A DNA stretch of 64,000 nucleotides from Ophiosphaerella korrae (Eukaryota > Ascomycota > Dothideomycetes > Pleosporales > Phaeosphaeriaceae): assembly GCA_028456385.1 (NCBI GenBank), contig JALNQF010000017.1:124001-188000 (forward strand). Reading direction: 5' to 3'. The translations under genes and the position numbers were made by a program. Under the pieces are notes generated by a model that saw only the letters and a list, made by a program, of their open reading frames with translations, had not been told where the DNA came from and ran no database searches. How positions within the stretch are numbered: position 1 is the stretch's first letter; every line of letters starts with the position of its first letter. Shown here piece after piece: positions 1 to 9,530 of this stretch.

Positions 1-691
1 TAAATGAATCCAAGTCAATCAATTGCAAATTCTACGATAGGGCGAGACCATATCAACTGTACTGTGCTAAACCACTAGGGCGCGGGCTTGCGTGACGGGC
101 AACGAGAATCCCATCTGATCTGGAACACATTGAGGGAAGTGCTCGAAGATCTGCGTAGGGACCGTTACGTGCAAGAGCTGGAGATAACTGGGTGTCGGTG
201 ATTGTACTATAACTCGAACGGGTGCGTGTTAGGCGCGCCGGCGGCTCCGCCAGAAGAAGGATTTGATCCTTTTCAACGAAGCCACGAAAGCCTTGTGAGA
301 TCTATAAACAGGCGACTTTCTTACTACGCCATGCGACTCGGTGCTATCTGCCGACCGCAACACCACACTCGGTAAATGAAGCTTATCACAGGCCGGCCCC
401 AAAGCGTGCTCCGCGGCGTCGATCAGCGCTTCGATTGGGGTTTGTGCAATGAGAGGCGCCTTGGCTGCTCGGGGCCTCACATGCCATGGCGTAAGACGCA
501 CATCACCAAACCTCAGTCCAGCCCACATCAGATGCGACACCGTTGCACTGGGCGCAGCTGACGCTTGCGTCTACGACGATTTGGGTGTGGAGCAAGTAAT
601 ACCTACTGGCAGAGGCGAACGCGGTGCCAGTGCTACTTATCTTGCCTCCCTGCGCTGTCTTTCCCGCACGCTTGGTCTCGCATTATTCACC
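1..691. other. Left edge, no supported gene
   Basis: Only short overlapping frames on both strands. The open frame entering from 449 is the untranslated run-in of the next gene, whose start at 692 has a much better context. No RNA gene, repeat or mobile element was seen. Confidence 0.5.
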
Positions 692-1769
692 ATGGTTGCC
701 CCGGCTGCTGTTCGGTGCAAGGTCGTGGTGGTGTGGCTGTTTGTTGTGGCCGCCGTGTGCTTCCTCTTTATTTCCGGCCCATTGCCGGTCCGCGATGCGG
801 CTATGTGGCGCCCGTATGCGCCGTGGCGCCCGACGCGCCTCCGCGACGTCACCTCCAAGTTCGCATATGCCACTTTTCTCGCGGGGAACGAGCTCGATGA
901 ACGCGAAGATGTGTATTTCCAAGGCGCGCGGTTGCTGGCGTATCAATTGATCCACGATCCGCACACGCGGTCCAACACATCTATCCCATTTCTCGTCATC
1001 GTCACCAAGGCCGTCACCGAGGCGAAGAAAGCGCGGCTGCAGCGAGACGGCGCGGTGGTGGTTGTTGTGGAGGATCTTGTCGCTGAGTGGATTGCGGGCC
1101 GCGACCCTATCAACCCGCGCTTCCGCGACGTCATGACTAAACTGCGGCTCTGGGAGTTCACGCAATTCGACCGCATCTGCCTGCTCGACGGCGACACCGT
1201 GCTGCTCGACAACATCGACGGCGTCTTCCACGACCCCGCTGTCCAGACACAGTCCACCCTCTCCAACCCCGCCGCCCTGCGCGCAGACGAAGCGCCCCTG
1301 CCCGCTACCTATGCCTTCGCCACAACCGCAGAGCCCAGTGCGTCCAATCCCAATCCCATATAACTAGTCTAATTGGTGAAAAACAGAAATCGACCATGCC
1401 TCCCCCCCTACCGCCCCAGACGACTTCCAATTCGGCCCCAACTACCTCAACAGCGGCTTCATCGTCTTCGCGCCCGACGCGCAACTCTTTGCCTACTACG
1501 TGTCCCTCCTCGACAAGTCCGACGGCCGCTGGGGCGAAGGCCTGCCCGAGCAGAACCTGCTCAATTGGGCGCACCGCCGCCCCGATGGCAACATGCCGTG
1601 GCAGACGATGGACCGCAAGTGGAACATGCATTTCCCGACGGCTGCGGACGTCGGCACGGGCGTGAAGAGCCTGCATGAGAAGTTTTGGAATCCGGAGCAT
1701 GAAGAGGTTAGGGGTGTGTTGGAGGGGTGGAGGGCGGTTATGGAGGAGTTTTGGGAGAGGAGGGGGTGA
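692..1769 (+). CDS. Type II membrane glycosyltransferase, GT8/glycogenin-like
   Basis: Predicted 342-residue protein in two exons (692-1337 and 1387-1769; the 49-base intron has GTGCGT donor, CTAAT branch and CAG acceptor). The ATG at 692 lies in a strong CACCATGG context, although the frame is open further upstream. Residues about 10-28 form one hydrophobic anchor after a short basic tail, as in Golgi type II transferases. A stretch resembling the GT8 nucleotide-sugar fold follows: FAYATFLAGNE near the start, then LLDGDTVLLDN with the metal-binding DGD at 166-168. After the intron comes FGPNYLNSGFIVFAPD, matching the NSG region of the family. Such enzymes transfer a sugar from a nucleotide sugar in the Golgi lumen; donor and acceptor cannot be told from sequence. 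It is convergent with the DUF4112 gene. Confidence 0.82.
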
Positions 1770-2634
1770 GGCTGCTTGTGTGGTGCGAAGGGGGAAAAAG
1801 ATGCGCTTTGCTGCCGTCTGGCCTCCTTGCGCGGCTGCTGAGGCTGCGCGAGGGTTTCGCTGGTTGTGCGCATTGCGGTAAACGTGTTTTCTCCGCTCTG
1901 GGGCTTGGTCGCACGAGGGGTGGGCCAGGACTTGCACGAGCATGTCTGTCTTGGAGGCTCTGTGCGTGGCCTGCGTTGCGCGCTCGCACCACGGCAACGA
2001 GCACACAAGCACTCCGCCCTCCCAACCGCCGAAAAGGACAACAGCAGCGCCGCATCCCGTCTACGCCTTTTCCAAGCGCGCCAGCATTGACGACAACGAA
2101 TTCGGTATACAATGTGTACTGCGCAAGGCACGCGACGAGACTTGTTTATGTATAGGGCATTCATCGCCATCTAGGCTAGTGACGTCCACTAGGTACGGAT
2201 GGGGATGCAGTTTGGCTAGTGCTTACGCAGTCCCCGGTCGCTGGGGTTGAGTATAATACCTGCATACAAATTGGGGGCGATTTGGCTTAGTGGGGTAGGG
2301 TAGGGCCGGCGGACTACATGCCTGTGGCGGGATCAAGGTATATGTTGACGAGTAGGGGTGATATAGGAATGGCACTGGGGTAGGGGAGTGGACTGTGAGT
2401 GCCTACATCAACAAGAGTCGAAGAGACTGATAAAGAAGGCGCGATGCACGCCGGAAGCTTAGTATCAATGAATGATTGATTCAATACATTAACTATAAGT
2501 TTCTACTTATTACAACATAGGTATTGATAGCATCGAGCGATGCCAAATCGTGCAATCAGAGTCCAGCTATGCAACGCGCTCAACGCCAGCAAGAAAAGAG
2601 ATCACAATGTAAACCAACTACTCATCCGCCCCAA
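1770..2634. other. Intergenic region between convergent genes
   Basis: Holds the 3' ends of the glycosyltransferase and DUF4112 genes. The first part is GC-rich with many overlapping open frames on both strands that show no domain; the second part is AT-richer. Nothing else seen. Confidence 0.5.
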
Positions 2635-3471
2635 CTAATGCCGCCTACCACTCTTCGTCCCATTCCGGGCAGGCTTCTCCTTGTACGAGCGGTGCGTATC
2701 TTGTCGCGGAATACCCATCTCCTCATCATGCGGCCTGCGCCCCGAATACGCCTGCTGCGGCGCGCGCACATCCTCGGCACTATCGTTGAACGCGCCACGA
2801 CGCTCCTCGACCTCGTCGTCAAAATCCACATAAACCGACGCCGGCCGCGGCCTACGCTCGCGCGGCAACTGCGAGTCGCGCGCCTTGAGGCTCTCGGGCT
2901 TAAACACCTTGTCGAGATGCTCTTCGAGCAGCCGCACGTTCTTGCCGTTGGCCTTGACGGCCGCGTCCGCTACGTCCCCGATAAACGGCACTAGCCCGAC
3001 GAGGAAGTCGATTGCTAGGTTGACCATCATCATCAGGAGCACGCTGCCCGGCAGTCCGCACTCGACTTTGCGCATGTTGAGGATGAGGTTGAGGGCCAGG
3101 AGGGCGTCGGCGGCGTCGCCGATGGCGGGGGCTAGCCCGATGACGGCAGACCAGCCGAAGCGGATGCCCATGAAGCTGAAGAGCGCATAGTCAAGGCGGT
3201 ATGCTGTCTTGCGGGCCTTGGCGAGCACATTGGCTTCTTGTGCGGGGATGTACCCGGGGATTTCCTTTTTGACTTTTTTTGTTTTGCCGGGCTTTTTGGG
3301 GTGTGGGATTTCTTCAAAGTAGGGGTCCTACATGGGTGTTAGTGCTGCGTGGAGTAGAAGAGCAGAGCGCAGGTCACTTGCATAGGGCCCTGCTACGCTT
3401 TTCGATTTGTACTTTTCCATCTCCTTGCCGAGAACTTTTTTCATGGCATACTTGGCGACGAGTTGTGTCAT
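2635..3471 (-). CDS. DUF4112 family protein
   Basis: Predicted 260-residue protein in two exons (3471-3382 and 3327-2635). The ATG at 3471 begins MTQLVAKYAMKK. The intron 3381-3328 is best read as a GC-AG intron: donor GCAAGT after a TAT codon, CTAAC branch, TAG acceptor. Only this choice keeps frame and gives the family-typical join into DPYFEEIP. The DUF4112 core shows two related hydrophobic segments, each ending in a G-x-x-P-x-I-G-D motif at about residues 94-101 and 141-148. The C-terminal 100 residues are charged and probably disordered. The family is widespread in fungi and bacteria and has no settled biochemical role; membrane association is inferred from the hydrophobic segments. Confidence 0.85.
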
Positions 3472-4241
3472 GGTTGCGGATTGTGAATGGTGAATATGTG
3501 ATGTGGCGAGGTAGAAATAGGGAAGTGTGTAGTTCTGGGCTTGACCTGGTGCAAGACCTTATATGTTTTGGTGGTGGAACAAAGCTACAAAGTGGAATGG
3601 TTGTGTGGTTGTCTCAAAGCGGGCTCTTTGGCGTATGGTTGGTGGGCGGTTGTTGGAGAGGGAAAATGTGAAACGGGCGCGTCGCTGGGCCTATGTATAG
3701 CAGACAAGTTGCGCGTGCGACAAACCACGAACTGTGAAGCAATGGCGATAGCAAAGTGAAGCAGGAGAGATGGCGAAGAGAAGCGAAGGCCTGACTCTTA
3801 TTGCATGGTGCTGGCAGCGAGAGTGACGAGACGATTGCCAGCCATGCCCTGATTCTCAATGCACTCGAACCGGAGAGACGTCATGGCTGCATTCTAGCCA
3901 CAGACTGTGGCGCTACAAACTGTGGCGACATGTGGCGACATGTGGCGACATGTGGCGTCGTGGCTGTGCATGCAGCCTGGCGATAGAGGGCCGCATATCA
4001 ACCACCACCACCTCCTCCACCTCCACCATCACCCCACCACATCCCATATTCTTTGCAAATCTCGGTGCGGCTGTGCACCTCACCCCGCCGACCGCCGCCA
4101 TCTAGACCCCACCCACACTCGCTGCCAACACCCGCGCACCCGCACACCACCTCTCGCCTATCGCGCACGACGCGACTGCCGCGGCCCAACACGCTTCTCG
4201 TGCCCACGGCATGCTCGACACGGGCCAGACTCACATCCACC
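3472..4241. promoter_or_regulatory. Divergent promoter region, DUF4112 / DCP2
   Basis: 770 bases between two divergent starts. It contains a perfect 10-base tandem repeat (unit TGTGGCGACA, 3921-3958, about four copies) and a C/A-rich stretch before the DCP2 start typical of fungal 5' leaders. No defined transcription-factor site is claimed. Confidence 0.5.
3921..3958. repeat. 10-base tandem repeat upstream of DCP2
   Basis: Unit TGTGGCGACA repeated three times exactly, followed by a partial fourth copy ending in GTCG. It lies in the divergent promoter region; any role is unknown. Confidence 0.8.
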
Positions 4242-7073
4242 ATGACGAGTACCAAGATGACGCTAGTTGACTGGCTGGACGATCTGTGTGTCCGCTTCAT
4301 CGTCAACCTCCCCAACGAGGAACTGCAGTCGGTCGAGCGAATCTGCTTCCAGATCGAAGAGGCGCAATGGTTCTACGAAGATTTCGTGCGTCCGCTGGAC
4401 CCCAACAACCTCCCGTCCATGCATCTGCGCAAGTTCTCCCAGCTCATGTTCCAGCACTGCCCGCTGTTCTCTGCATATCCAGAGGAGCTGCACCAGCAGG
4501 CCTATGAGCAGTTCCTCGCCTACAAGACGCGCGTGCCCGTCCGCGGCGCCATCATGCTGAACCAGGACATGACTGCCGCCGTGCTGGTCAAGGGCTGGAA
4601 GAAGGGCGCCAAGTGGAGCTTCCCGCGCGGCAAGATCAACAAGGAGGAGTCTGACCTGAACTGCGCCGTCCGGGAGGTCTGGGAAGAGACGGGCTACGAC
4701 CTGCGCGCCCCCAACCTTGTCCTGCCAGAGGAGCAGATGAAAAGCATCACCGTCACCATGCGCGAACAGAGTATGATGCTGTTCGTGTTTCGTGGCGTGC
4801 CCCTCGACACTGAATTTGAGCCCCAGACACGCAAGGAGATTTCCAAGGTCGACTGGTACAAACTGACCGACCTGCCTACCTTGAGACGGAAGAACCAGGC
4901 ACAGCACCACGCCCCTGGCCAAGATGCCATTAAAGAGAACAGCTTCTACATGGTCGCTCCCTTCCTTGGCCCCCTCAAGTCTTGGATCAAGCAGCAGCAC
5001 AAACTTGACAGGCAGAAGGCTCGAAACAGTGCCCATTTGTCGCCGCCTATCCCAGAAGACCGGCCGGACGGCAATCTCGCCAACCTCGTTGCTCAGCTGG
5101 GTCGCACCCCGCAATCAAGTGATGCGTTGCCCGAGGTGTCTTCAGAACCCCAAGTCAGTGCGGAACTAGCCGTCGATCCCGCAGCCGAACTCAAACGTCT
5201 GCTCAGCGTAGGCGTAGCAACACGGTCACCTCCTGTAGAAGCTCAAAGTGTCGCGAAGCAGAGCCAACAATCCCAAGCAAATGTGCTGTTGGCACTATTC
5301 CAACCCAGCAACAACAAACCTGCAAGCCCACAACCGTCGTTGCCAATGACCCCCTTTGACCAGCTCATGTCTCCGCCAGTGCAGCCACAGAGTCCCCACG
5401 GACAGCATCATCCTCGCCCACCTCAGATCAACAACATGCCTCCTCCTCCGCCGTTCTCCTTTCCACCCCACCCAGGCATGCCCTTCCATGGGCCTCAGGC
5501 ACATTTCGGAAACGGCATGCATTCACATATCCCACCCCACTTCTTGTCACCGCAACACCAAAATAGTGGTGCTCAATTTCCGCAAATGCCTGGCCAGCAG
5601 CCTCCACCCCCTTTCCAACAAAGCAGAGATGATCATGCTGTTCAGTCGCAATCATTGCAGGCTTCGCATTCACAATCATTTGGTTCACATGGCCCGGGCC
5701 CGGCTATACCGCCTGCTTCCAAACTGCCTGCACCAAAACTGAATGCGCATACCCTTGGTCTGCTGAATTCCTTTAAGACTGGCGATCAGCAGGACATGAC
5801 CACGGAATCTTCCCGAGCGATAGCCCACACTCAGATCCCACAGATTTCACAGCACGGCCTTGTACCACGGCACGACCTTGTACCACGGCACGACCTTGTA
5901 CCACAGCACGATCTTGTATCACAGCACAGACCCAACGAGCTTGCGTCTCCACACTTCCAGTCACCACCTCTCGATATACAGCCCGCACAACCACAACCCA
6001 GGTCTGCGCATCATGACACGTTGTTGACGCTTTTCAGAGGCACTCCGTCCATTTCATCACCGGAGCCTGCCGAGCTTTCTGCACAGCCTACCACTCCTGC
6101 ACACGTGTCTGCACAGCTCGCTCAGAAGTCAGCCAGGACCCCTAACCCGAGTTCGCTCGACATGTTCAGCACTCAGCCAAAGCCAGGAAGCATCACTTCA
6201 GCCACTATACGTGGACCTGTCAACGCTCCTGATTTCGACACGATGAAGAAACACACCCATCCTGCTAGCAGTAGCTCACGTGGGCCATCGCCGGCTGTTT
6301 TCGTGCCACAACAGATATTGAAGCGTGAACACTCGGTGCCCCAGAGTCCGTTAGACATCACCGTTGCTGCGCGCAACGGACTGTCACCAAAGCCTGCAGA
6401 GTTTAAAACGTCACAGACAGCTTTCAAACCACAGATCTTGAAGCGGCCACAGCAAGGCACGACGGCAGCAGCGCCTGTACCCACACCTAGTGCGCAGGCG
6501 AAGAGTCTTTTAGATATTTTTAAAAGCCCTTCTCCTCAACCTACAGTTGTTCAATCTGGGGTGCCATTGACGACGCAATCTCCAGCTCCGGTTGCAACAC
6601 AAGAGTCGCTTGGTCGACAGGATTCTTTTCCTTCTGAACAGAAGAATGCGCTCCTTGCTCTCTTCAGCAAGCCTTCACCAAAACCTGAGGGGGTTCGATT
6701 TCCCGCGCCATTCCAACAGACGAACAGTCCAGTTCCAACCACACGGAATCCACTGTCACCCACGCCCAAGACGGCCATGTCTGGCGTGATTAGTCCTGTA
6801 AGCCCGCTACCCGAGAAGGGCAGTCAGACAGTTAGCCCTGCAGACTTTGCGTCTCGCAGTAGGATCTCGAGTATTGGAGATACCGGCGGACCGAGCATCG
6901 TCATCCCCACTTCACATCCATCATCACTGGGCCAGAACACCGGAGATTTGAAAGGGCGCAATAGCGCGAATAGTCTAAGCGGACAGGGCAAATATGGGCC
7001 CGACGGAAAGAGCCCTGTAGATAAGACCTTTTTGCTTGGGTTTTTGGAGGACGTTGCTAGGCGCGCACGTTGA
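4242..7073 (+). CDS. DCP2: mRNA decapping enzyme Dcp2
   Basis: Intronless, 943 residues. The ATG at 4242 (CCACCATGA) begins MTSTKMTLVDWLDDL; the frame is open further upstream but that part is low-complexity leader. Residues 1-95 are the Dcp2 box A regulatory domain that contacts Dcp1. Residues about 97-240 are the Nudix domain, with the complete Nudix box at 130-152 (GKINKEES ... REVWEETGYD) supplying the metal-binding glutamates. The enzyme removes the m7G cap from mRNA in cytoplasmic P-bodies and commits it to 5'-3' decay. The remaining 700 residues are Pro/Gln/Ser-rich and disordered, punctuated by short leucine motifs (LLALF, LLTLF, LLDIF, LLALF) like the helical leucine-rich motifs that bind Edc3 and Pat1. 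An LVPRHD-type hexapeptide repeat lies at about residues 539-562. Confidence 0.96.
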   Translation: MTSTKMTLVDWLDDLCVRFIVNLPNEELQSVERICFQIEEAQWFYEDFVRPLDPNNLPSMHLRKFSQLMFQHCPLFSAYPEELHQQAYEQFLAYKTRVPVRGAIMLNQDMTAAVLVKGWKKGAKWSFPRGKINKEESDLNCAVREVWEETGYDLRAPNLVLPEEQMKSITVTMREQSMMLFVFRGVPLDTEFEPQTRKEISKVDWYKLTDLPTLRRKNQAQHHAPGQDAIKENSFYMVAPFLGPLKSWIKQQHKLDRQKARNSAHLSPPIPEDRPDGNLANLVAQLGRTPQSSDALPEVSSEPQVSAELAVDPAAELKRLLSVGVATRSPPVEAQSVAKQSQQSQANVLLALFQPSNNKPASPQPSLPMTPFDQLMSPPVQPQSPHGQHHPRPPQINNMPPPPPFSFPPHPGMPFHGPQAHFGNGMHSHIPPHFLSPQHQNSGAQFPQMPGQQPPPPFQQSRDDHAVQSQSLQASHSQSFGSHGPGPAIPPASKLPAPKLNAHTLGLLNSFKTGDQQDMTTESSRAIAHTQIPQISQHGLVPRHDLVPRHDLVPQHDLVSQHRPNELASPHFQSPPLDIQPAQPQPRSAHHDTLLTLFRGTPSISSPEPAELSAQPTTPAHVSAQLAQKSARTPNPSSLDMFSTQPKPGSITSATIRGPVNAPDFDTMKKHTHPASSSSRGPSPAVFVPQQILKREHSVPQSPLDITVAARNGLSPKPAEFKTSQTAFKPQILKRPQQGTTAAAPVPTPSAQAKSLLDIFKSPSPQPTVVQSGVPLTTQSPAPVATQESLGRQDSFPSEQKNALLALFSKPSPKPEGVRFPAPFQQTNSPVPTTRNPLSPTPKTAMSGVISPVSPLPEKGSQTVSPADFASRSRISSIGDTGGPSIVIPTSHPSSLGQNTGDLKGRNSANSLSGQGKYGPDGKSPVDKTFLLGFLEDVARRAR
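5858..5928 (+). repeat. 18-base tandem repeat inside DCP2
   Basis: About four copies of an 18-base unit (CCTTGTACCACGGCACGA and variants) encoding LVPRHD, LVPRHD, LVPQHD and LVSQH in the disordered tail of Dcp2. Copy number probably varies between strains. Confidence 0.8.
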
Positions 7074-7543
7074 TGAGGCACATGCATTGCTTGGCGTTTA
7101 TACGAGTCCGGGCAAAGGACCTGAATGTAGGAATGAAGCAACATAGTCTGCGCTTTGCAGCTTTGACTTGATCTTGGGCATTGGATGTGGTGTGTGATAT
7201 TTCTTTCTTTGTGTCGCGCACAATGGGCGCGGTTTTGCGTTGTGTCATTGTCTCAACGCCTGCTAATAAAGCTGTGCCGCTGATTAACATCAAGGCCAGA
7301 TGTCCGTTTGACGCATGGCACAGTCCTTGCACTGATACTTTTTGCGAGTCTGTCCTCTTCCGACTTTTGCTTTTCTTCCTCCTTCTTTTCGTTTGTGGAA
7401 TATCCTTCACTTCTTCTCGAAGTATCAGCTTAACACTCAACTTCAAAATTATAAGTCGATAACTACATTAGGTACGTAAAAACACTCTACCACACGACTC
7501 AACGTTACTCATACCCATCCTCAAATCCTCAAGCCCCGACAAC
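7074..7543. other. Intergenic region after DCP2
   Basis: Holds the DCP2 3' end and the promoter of the following secreted-protein gene. A 93-codon open frame here has no recognisable feature. Nothing else seen. Confidence 0.5.
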
Positions 7544-8894
7544 ATGAAATTATCCCTTTCCGCGCTCGCCATCACGGTGACCACTCTCGCCATCCCCGCC
7601 CCTCCCCTCTCCCTCTTCTCCTTCACATCCCCCACCACCACCACCACGCGCCGCCTCCACGCTCGCGAAATCCCCTTCGTCCAATTCAGCCTGCAAGTAA
7701 ACCAATTCTGCGACACGGACAAACTCAAAACCTTCGCGACCGCCAGCACCGGCGGCGCGACCGCCCAGTTCCCCGACTTCGGCTCCGGCGCCGGATTCAC
7801 TATTAACATCCGCAACAAGAATCTTAACCTGCAGTGGTTTCCCGCTAACCAATGTGAGTACATGTGAGCGGTGTGGAGGGGTAGGGCTAATTAGATAGCT
7901 GTTACGTATGCATATGGCGACTGCAAGTTTGGGCAGGGCGCTGCGTCGAAGAAGATGTGTGGGTGGTGTAATGATGCGGGGTGGACGAGGGAGCCGCTAG
8001 ATTGTAAGTCGGGGGAGGCGTATCTTTGGAGGGTGAGTAGTTTTTTTTTTTTTTTTGTCATTTGTATAATATATCTTGCAACTAACGCTCTGCAAGCACC
8101 GGGTCAATACGTGCCAGCTTGGAATTATGCACGAGGAAACGGATACCCCGCCGTCGGGTTTTGCGCAGGAATCTGCTGTTCTGCGGGTCAAGCGTAGTGG
8201 GGACGGGAGTGGGAAGATGATTGTGGTTAATTCAGCGCTTATTCCACAAGAATCTGCTGCCCCGAGACGGAAGCGCGGTGGCGACGGGACTGGGAAAGCC
8301 ATTGTTATCAACTCCGCGCTGATACCACAGGAATCTGCTACTGCCCCAAAACCGAAGCGCAACGAGAACGACATCAGACTTCCAAACCAACCCACACTCC
8401 ACCACCGCGCAGACCCAACTCCCACCTCCCCCTCCATAACCAAAGAAACAATAACCCTCTCAACATTCCACCTCACCCTCACCGAATTCTGCGACGACGA
8501 TGACGACGACGACGACGGCGCCTCCGTCCTCAAGCACAAATTCAAATACAATTCCGGAACCTTCGTCGCCGACATTTCCAACCCGCCCACCACCCAGCTC
8601 TCCGGCATTCCCCACGGGCCCGAAGTACCGAACCTACTGTTGGGCCTGTACAAAGAGGGGAGAATGAAGTTTGAGCATGGAATTGGGCATCACAAGTGTG
8701 TGTGGTATGACGACGATAGGTGGACGCAGTGTGGCGAGTGTAGGGCGGCGTTGTGGAGTGGGCCCAAGCTGGATTGTGTGGGTGGAGATGTGAGGGAGCG
8801 GGTAAGCTATCTTTTTTATTGTTGTGTGTGTGTATGCTAATGAGTATAGACGAAGGAAATGGATTGCTCGTATTTGCTAGGGGGGTGGCCGTAG
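7544..8894 (+). CDS. Secreted protein with duplicated six-cysteine domain and dibasic 27-residue linker repeats
   Basis: Predicted 397 residues in four exons (7544-7853, 7899-8032, 8097-8801, 8850-8894). It starts with a signal peptide (MKLSLSALAITVTTLA). Two copies of the same domain follow. Copy 1 runs from the Cys in VNQFCD to NTCQLG; copy 2 runs from LTEFCD to the C-terminus. Both have six Cys with almost identical spacing: C-x10/11-C-x2-C-x11-C-x13/14-C after the first. Between them lie 2.5 units of a 27-residue repeat (QESA ... KR ... NSALIP, residues 172-236), each carrying a Lys-Arg pair like a Kex2 site. Copy 2 has an eight-Asp run. The intron 2 acceptor is AAG; the next CAG also keeps frame but would lose one of the six matching cysteines. 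I do not recognise a family. Inference: an extracellular protein or propeptide cut by Kex2 into two domains and short peptides. Confidence 0.75.
8166..8360 (+). repeat. 81-base coding tandem repeat (27 residues)
   Basis: Two full units (8166-8246, 8247-8327) and a partial third, each starting CAG/CAA GAA TCT GCT. At protein level all begin QESA and contain a Lys-Arg pair; the two full units end NSALIP. Confidence 0.85.
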
Positions 8895-9086
8895 GTCAAC
8901 TTAGGTCGACGTGTGTGGATATCGGAAATTTCGTGACTTTTGCTTACTTTTCCATTATACATTCGACTAAATTTATACAATTATCACTTTGTAATGCTAG
9001 AGTACATTCTTGTATAAGTAGTATTTACTCTTTATTCTCTTTTTATTCTCTCTACTTACTTTGCCGTTCGATGTAACTGTTATGTA
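8895..9086. other. 3' region of the duplicated-Cys gene
   Basis: AT-rich untranslated-looking DNA between the stop codon and the repeat at 9087. No gene seen. Confidence 0.5.
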
Positions 9087-9176
9087 GCAGCTCTACTCCA
9101 CTGCGCCAAACAAACCTAAAAAGGTAACCAAGTATTCAACAACGTTGAATACAGGAGTAGAACAGTATATATATTG
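9087..9176 (+). repeat. Dispersed repeat, copy A (possible transposon terminus)
   Basis: About 90 bases that recur in inverted orientation at 28268-28356 with roughly 90% identity by eye. Inside is a 9-base inverted repeat (GTATTCAAC / GTTGAATAC, 3-base loop), and the ends carry CTACTCC / GGAGTAG. This palindromic build suggests a transposon terminus or a foldback element. Confidence 0.75.
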
Positions 9177-9279
9177 CCCAAGGGCCCTCGCCCTTGCTTG
9201 CGCTTTGCGCAGCTACGGCCTACTGCGGCCTACAGCGTGACAGTAACTAACTTATAAACACGCTTAACCTGGTTTACAA

Positions 9280-9530
9280 GTGAGCTGGCCAACTCAAAAT
9301 ACACTAAAAAAGTTAAAGAACAGCCTCTCAGGGTTGATATAAAAGAGTAATTACTCTTATAATAATAATAATAATAATAAAATAGAGTAGATATATAATT
9401 CTAAAGTTTATAAATCTAAACTAAGGTTGCTTAAAAATAGTAATAGTAATAGTAATTACTATAGTGAGAGTAAGAGTAAGAGTAAGAGTAAGAGAAAGAA
9501 TAATTAACATCCCTAAGCTGCGGTAGTACT
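9280..9530. repeat. AT-rich simple-sequence stretch, RIP-like
   Basis: Strongly AT-rich DNA with (AAT)n at about 9357-9381 and AATAGT / GAGTAA reiterations at about 9427-9500. It directly follows repeat copy A, so it is probably decayed transposon sequence. RIP (C-to-T mutation of repeats) is inferred from composition only. Confidence 0.55.

Noticed and set aside
1305..2170. Overlapping minus-strand frames of 224-235 codons
   Set aside because: Opposite to the second exon of the glycosyltransferase and its 3' region; low-complexity, Arg/Ser-rich with no motif.
4263..5114. 283-codon minus-strand open frame inside DCP2
   Set aside because: It lies exactly opposite the conserved Dcp2 domain; GC-rich codons produce such antisense frames, and it has no domain.
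7181..7462. 93-codon open frame after DCP2
   Set aside because: No domain, hydrophobic low-complexity end, and it fits the untranslated region between two clear genes.
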